64,000 nt of DNA from Trichococcus sp. K1Tr (GTDB lineage: Bacteria > Bacillota > Bacilli > Lactobacillales > Aerococcaceae): the NCBI RefSeq assembly GCF_028309625.1, contig NZ_JAQMHR010000001.1, forward strand, positions 124,001-188,000. Direction: 5' to 3'. A program made the translations under genes and the position numbers. Each line of letters begins with the position of its first letter. Positions within the stretch are counted from its first letter, which is position 1. Under the pieces are notes generated by a model. That model ran no database searches. It saw nothing but the letters and a program-made list of their open reading frames with translations, and was not told where the DNA came from. This document shows, in pieces, positions 63,049 to 64,000 of this stretch.

Positions 63049-63603
63049 GTGAAGTTGACCGAAGGAACAGAAATAGACGATTTTTTATTTTTGACGAAGA
63101 ATGGGAATTGTGAAAGTTTCCGATCTCAGCTGAAACGTGATTTCACTGCGGTGATTTTCCTGAGACATCTGGGCTGCGGCATGAGTCAGTTGGACATGCT
63201 GAAATACCGGGATGCCTATCATTTCCTCAAAGATCAGGGGATCGAGATCATGATGGTGATACAAGGTGCAGAAGCCGCTGTTTCCGAAAGAACAGCAAAA
63301 ATGAAAATCCCATATACCGTCATAGCAGATCCTGACCAGTCCTTGTATGAACACTTTGATATCCCTTCATCGGATTCGATGCGCAATCTTGTTTACGGCG
63401 TCTCCGAAGAAAAACTGCTGGAATTCGAATACTATGGGATCGAATGTCAACGTTTTGAGGGGAATGAACTGCAACTGCAAGCGACAATCGTTGTCGATAG
63501 AAAAGGGCAAGTGGTTTTAAGCCATTACTCCGAAAACATAAGCGACGTGCCATCTCCATCAGAATTGTACCAAATGCTGCAGGCTGTGCCTGTAAGAAGC
63601 TGA
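63049..63603 (+). CDS. One-cysteine AhpC/TSA-like thioredoxin-fold protein
   Basis: A 184-residue protein of the AhpC/TSA (peroxiredoxin-like) family. The only Cys in the active-site region is Cys43 in RHLGCGMSQLDM, where peroxiredoxins have T-x2-C and thioredoxins have C-x2-C, so catalytic type is unclear; Cys21 and a later Cys (near 140) may be resolving residues. I start at GTG 63049, with AAGGGGTGG upstream, rather than TTG 63019. It is divergent from the pspA operon. Substrate unknown. Confidence 0.72.
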   Translation: MKLTEGTEIDDFLFLTKNGNCESFRSQLKRDFTAVIFLRHLGCGMSQLDMLKYRDAYHFLKDQGIEIMMVIQGAEAAVSERTAKMKIPYTVIADPDQSLYEHFDIPSSDSMRNLVYGVSEEKLLEFEYYGIECQRFEGNELQLQATIVVDRKGQVVLSHYSENISDVPSPSELYQMLQAVPVRS

Positions 63604-63616
63604 AAATAATAAACAG

Positions 63617-63667
63617 AAGCGAATGCGACCATTTCCCTGGAGAAGGAAAGGGCACATCCGCTTTTTT
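63617..63667 (+). terminator. Terminator of the AhpC/TSA-like gene
   Basis: AAGCGAATGCGACC-type left arm pairs imperfectly with GGGCACATCCGCTT; T6 follows. Confidence 0.75.
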
Positions 63668-63775
63668 ATTGTCTAACCTCCAAACGCTATCATTCGTCCA
63701 ATCAGCTCCCAAGGTGGTAATATATAGGTGTAAACGACACTGGTAGCCTGTCTGGAGCGAGGAGTGGATGGTACT

Positions 63776-64000
63776 ATGAAAAACGTAACAGTCAACAGAT
63801 TGAAATTGGAGCAATTTTTGCTGGTTCTGAAAGAAAGGGTGGCTCCGGAATACAAGAGTCAAACGGAACAAGATATCCTGACCTTCATGGAAGAAATCGT
63901 AACCGAGCAAAGAAAAAACGTGAATTATGATGATTTGATCAGGAAGGTTCAGTCCTGTTCAGGTTGTAATCGTGCTTATCTGGAAGCTGGGCTCGACATC
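63776..64000 (+). CDS. Unknown protein (partial, N-terminal 75 residues)
   Basis: An open frame running off the right edge, starting MKNVTVNRLKLEQFLLVLKE, with GAGGAGTGG 5' of it at a slightly long spacing (about 11 bp). The visible part is soluble and helical, with a C-x2-C pair (CSGC) near residue 66. I do not recognise it. Confidence 0.6.
   Translation, partial: MKNVTVNRLKLEQFLLVLKERVAPEYKSQTEQDILTFMEEIVTEQRKNVNYDDLIRKVQSCSGCNRAYLEAGLDI

Overview
The window looks like a chromosome segment of a low-to-mid GC Gram-positive bacterium in the Lactobacillales. The support is PolC-type DNA polymerase III, strong SD sequences and sigma-A promoters, the rimP-nusA-rnpM-ylxQ-infB-rbfA operon, CcpA-type cre sites, GW-type surface modules and VanZ/AEC/DUF1002 proteins. 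A Carnobacteriaceae member such as Trichococcus is my best guess, by inference only. No rRNA, tRNA, CRISPR array or insertion sequence was seen. Both ends cut a gene: a PlsC-like acyltransferase on the left and an unknown protein on the right.

Bases 1-20,000 are core housekeeping: a SNF2 helicase, rpsB-tsf-pyrH-frr (translation and UMP kinase), uppS-cdsA-rseP-polC (undecaprenyl and phospholipid synthesis, site-2 protease, replicative polymerase), and the rimP-to-rbfA operon. That operon has its own promoter and a GAAA-loop terminator hairpin in its leader.

Bases 20,000-23,300 hold a C39-like peptidase, a hypothetical protein and a YjeM-type permease. Bases 23,370-33,080 form a complete nitrite-ammonification island: nreABC (GAF nitrate receptor, Fe-S sensor kinase, LuxR-type regulator), sirB-sirC, nirB-nirD-sumT-nirC and hemC-hemD. 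Together these encode sensing of oxygen and nitrate, uptake of nitrite, its reduction to ammonium and nearly all of siroheme synthesis from porphobilinogen onward. A 14-bp NreC-box-like palindrome and a CRP/FNR-like palindrome lie just upstream of nirB, which suggests the island carries its own control.

Bases 33,200-46,000 are mixed: NadR, an AT-rich patch with a decayed XRE-type gene and a possible small RNA, cysK, a phosphoesterase, an EndA-like nuclease, a VanZ-like protein, a Lon-related protease, a six-repeat GW protein ending in an L,D-transpeptidase, and an omega-amidase-like hydrolase. Bases 46,000-51,400 hold pyruvate:ferredoxin oxidoreductase and a striking stand-alone proteasome-beta-like Ntn hydrolase, followed by a small excisionase-like HTH protein.

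Bases 51,400-64,000 contain a four-fold-repeat membrane protein, a pRiA4b ORF-3-like protein, an AEC transporter, uridine kinase, a TrmB-like regulator overlapping lysA, a small nucleotidyltransferase-like protein, an M50 peptidase, a secreted DUF1002 protein, a minimal tyrosine recombinase flanked by 25-bp imperfect repeats, a Gly-rich membrane protein with PspA, and a one-cysteine peroxiredoxin-like protein. The most promising items for new biology are the Ntn hydrolase (49798-51054), the self-regulated nitrite/siroheme island with its atypical NreB cysteines, and the recombinase with its flanking repeats.
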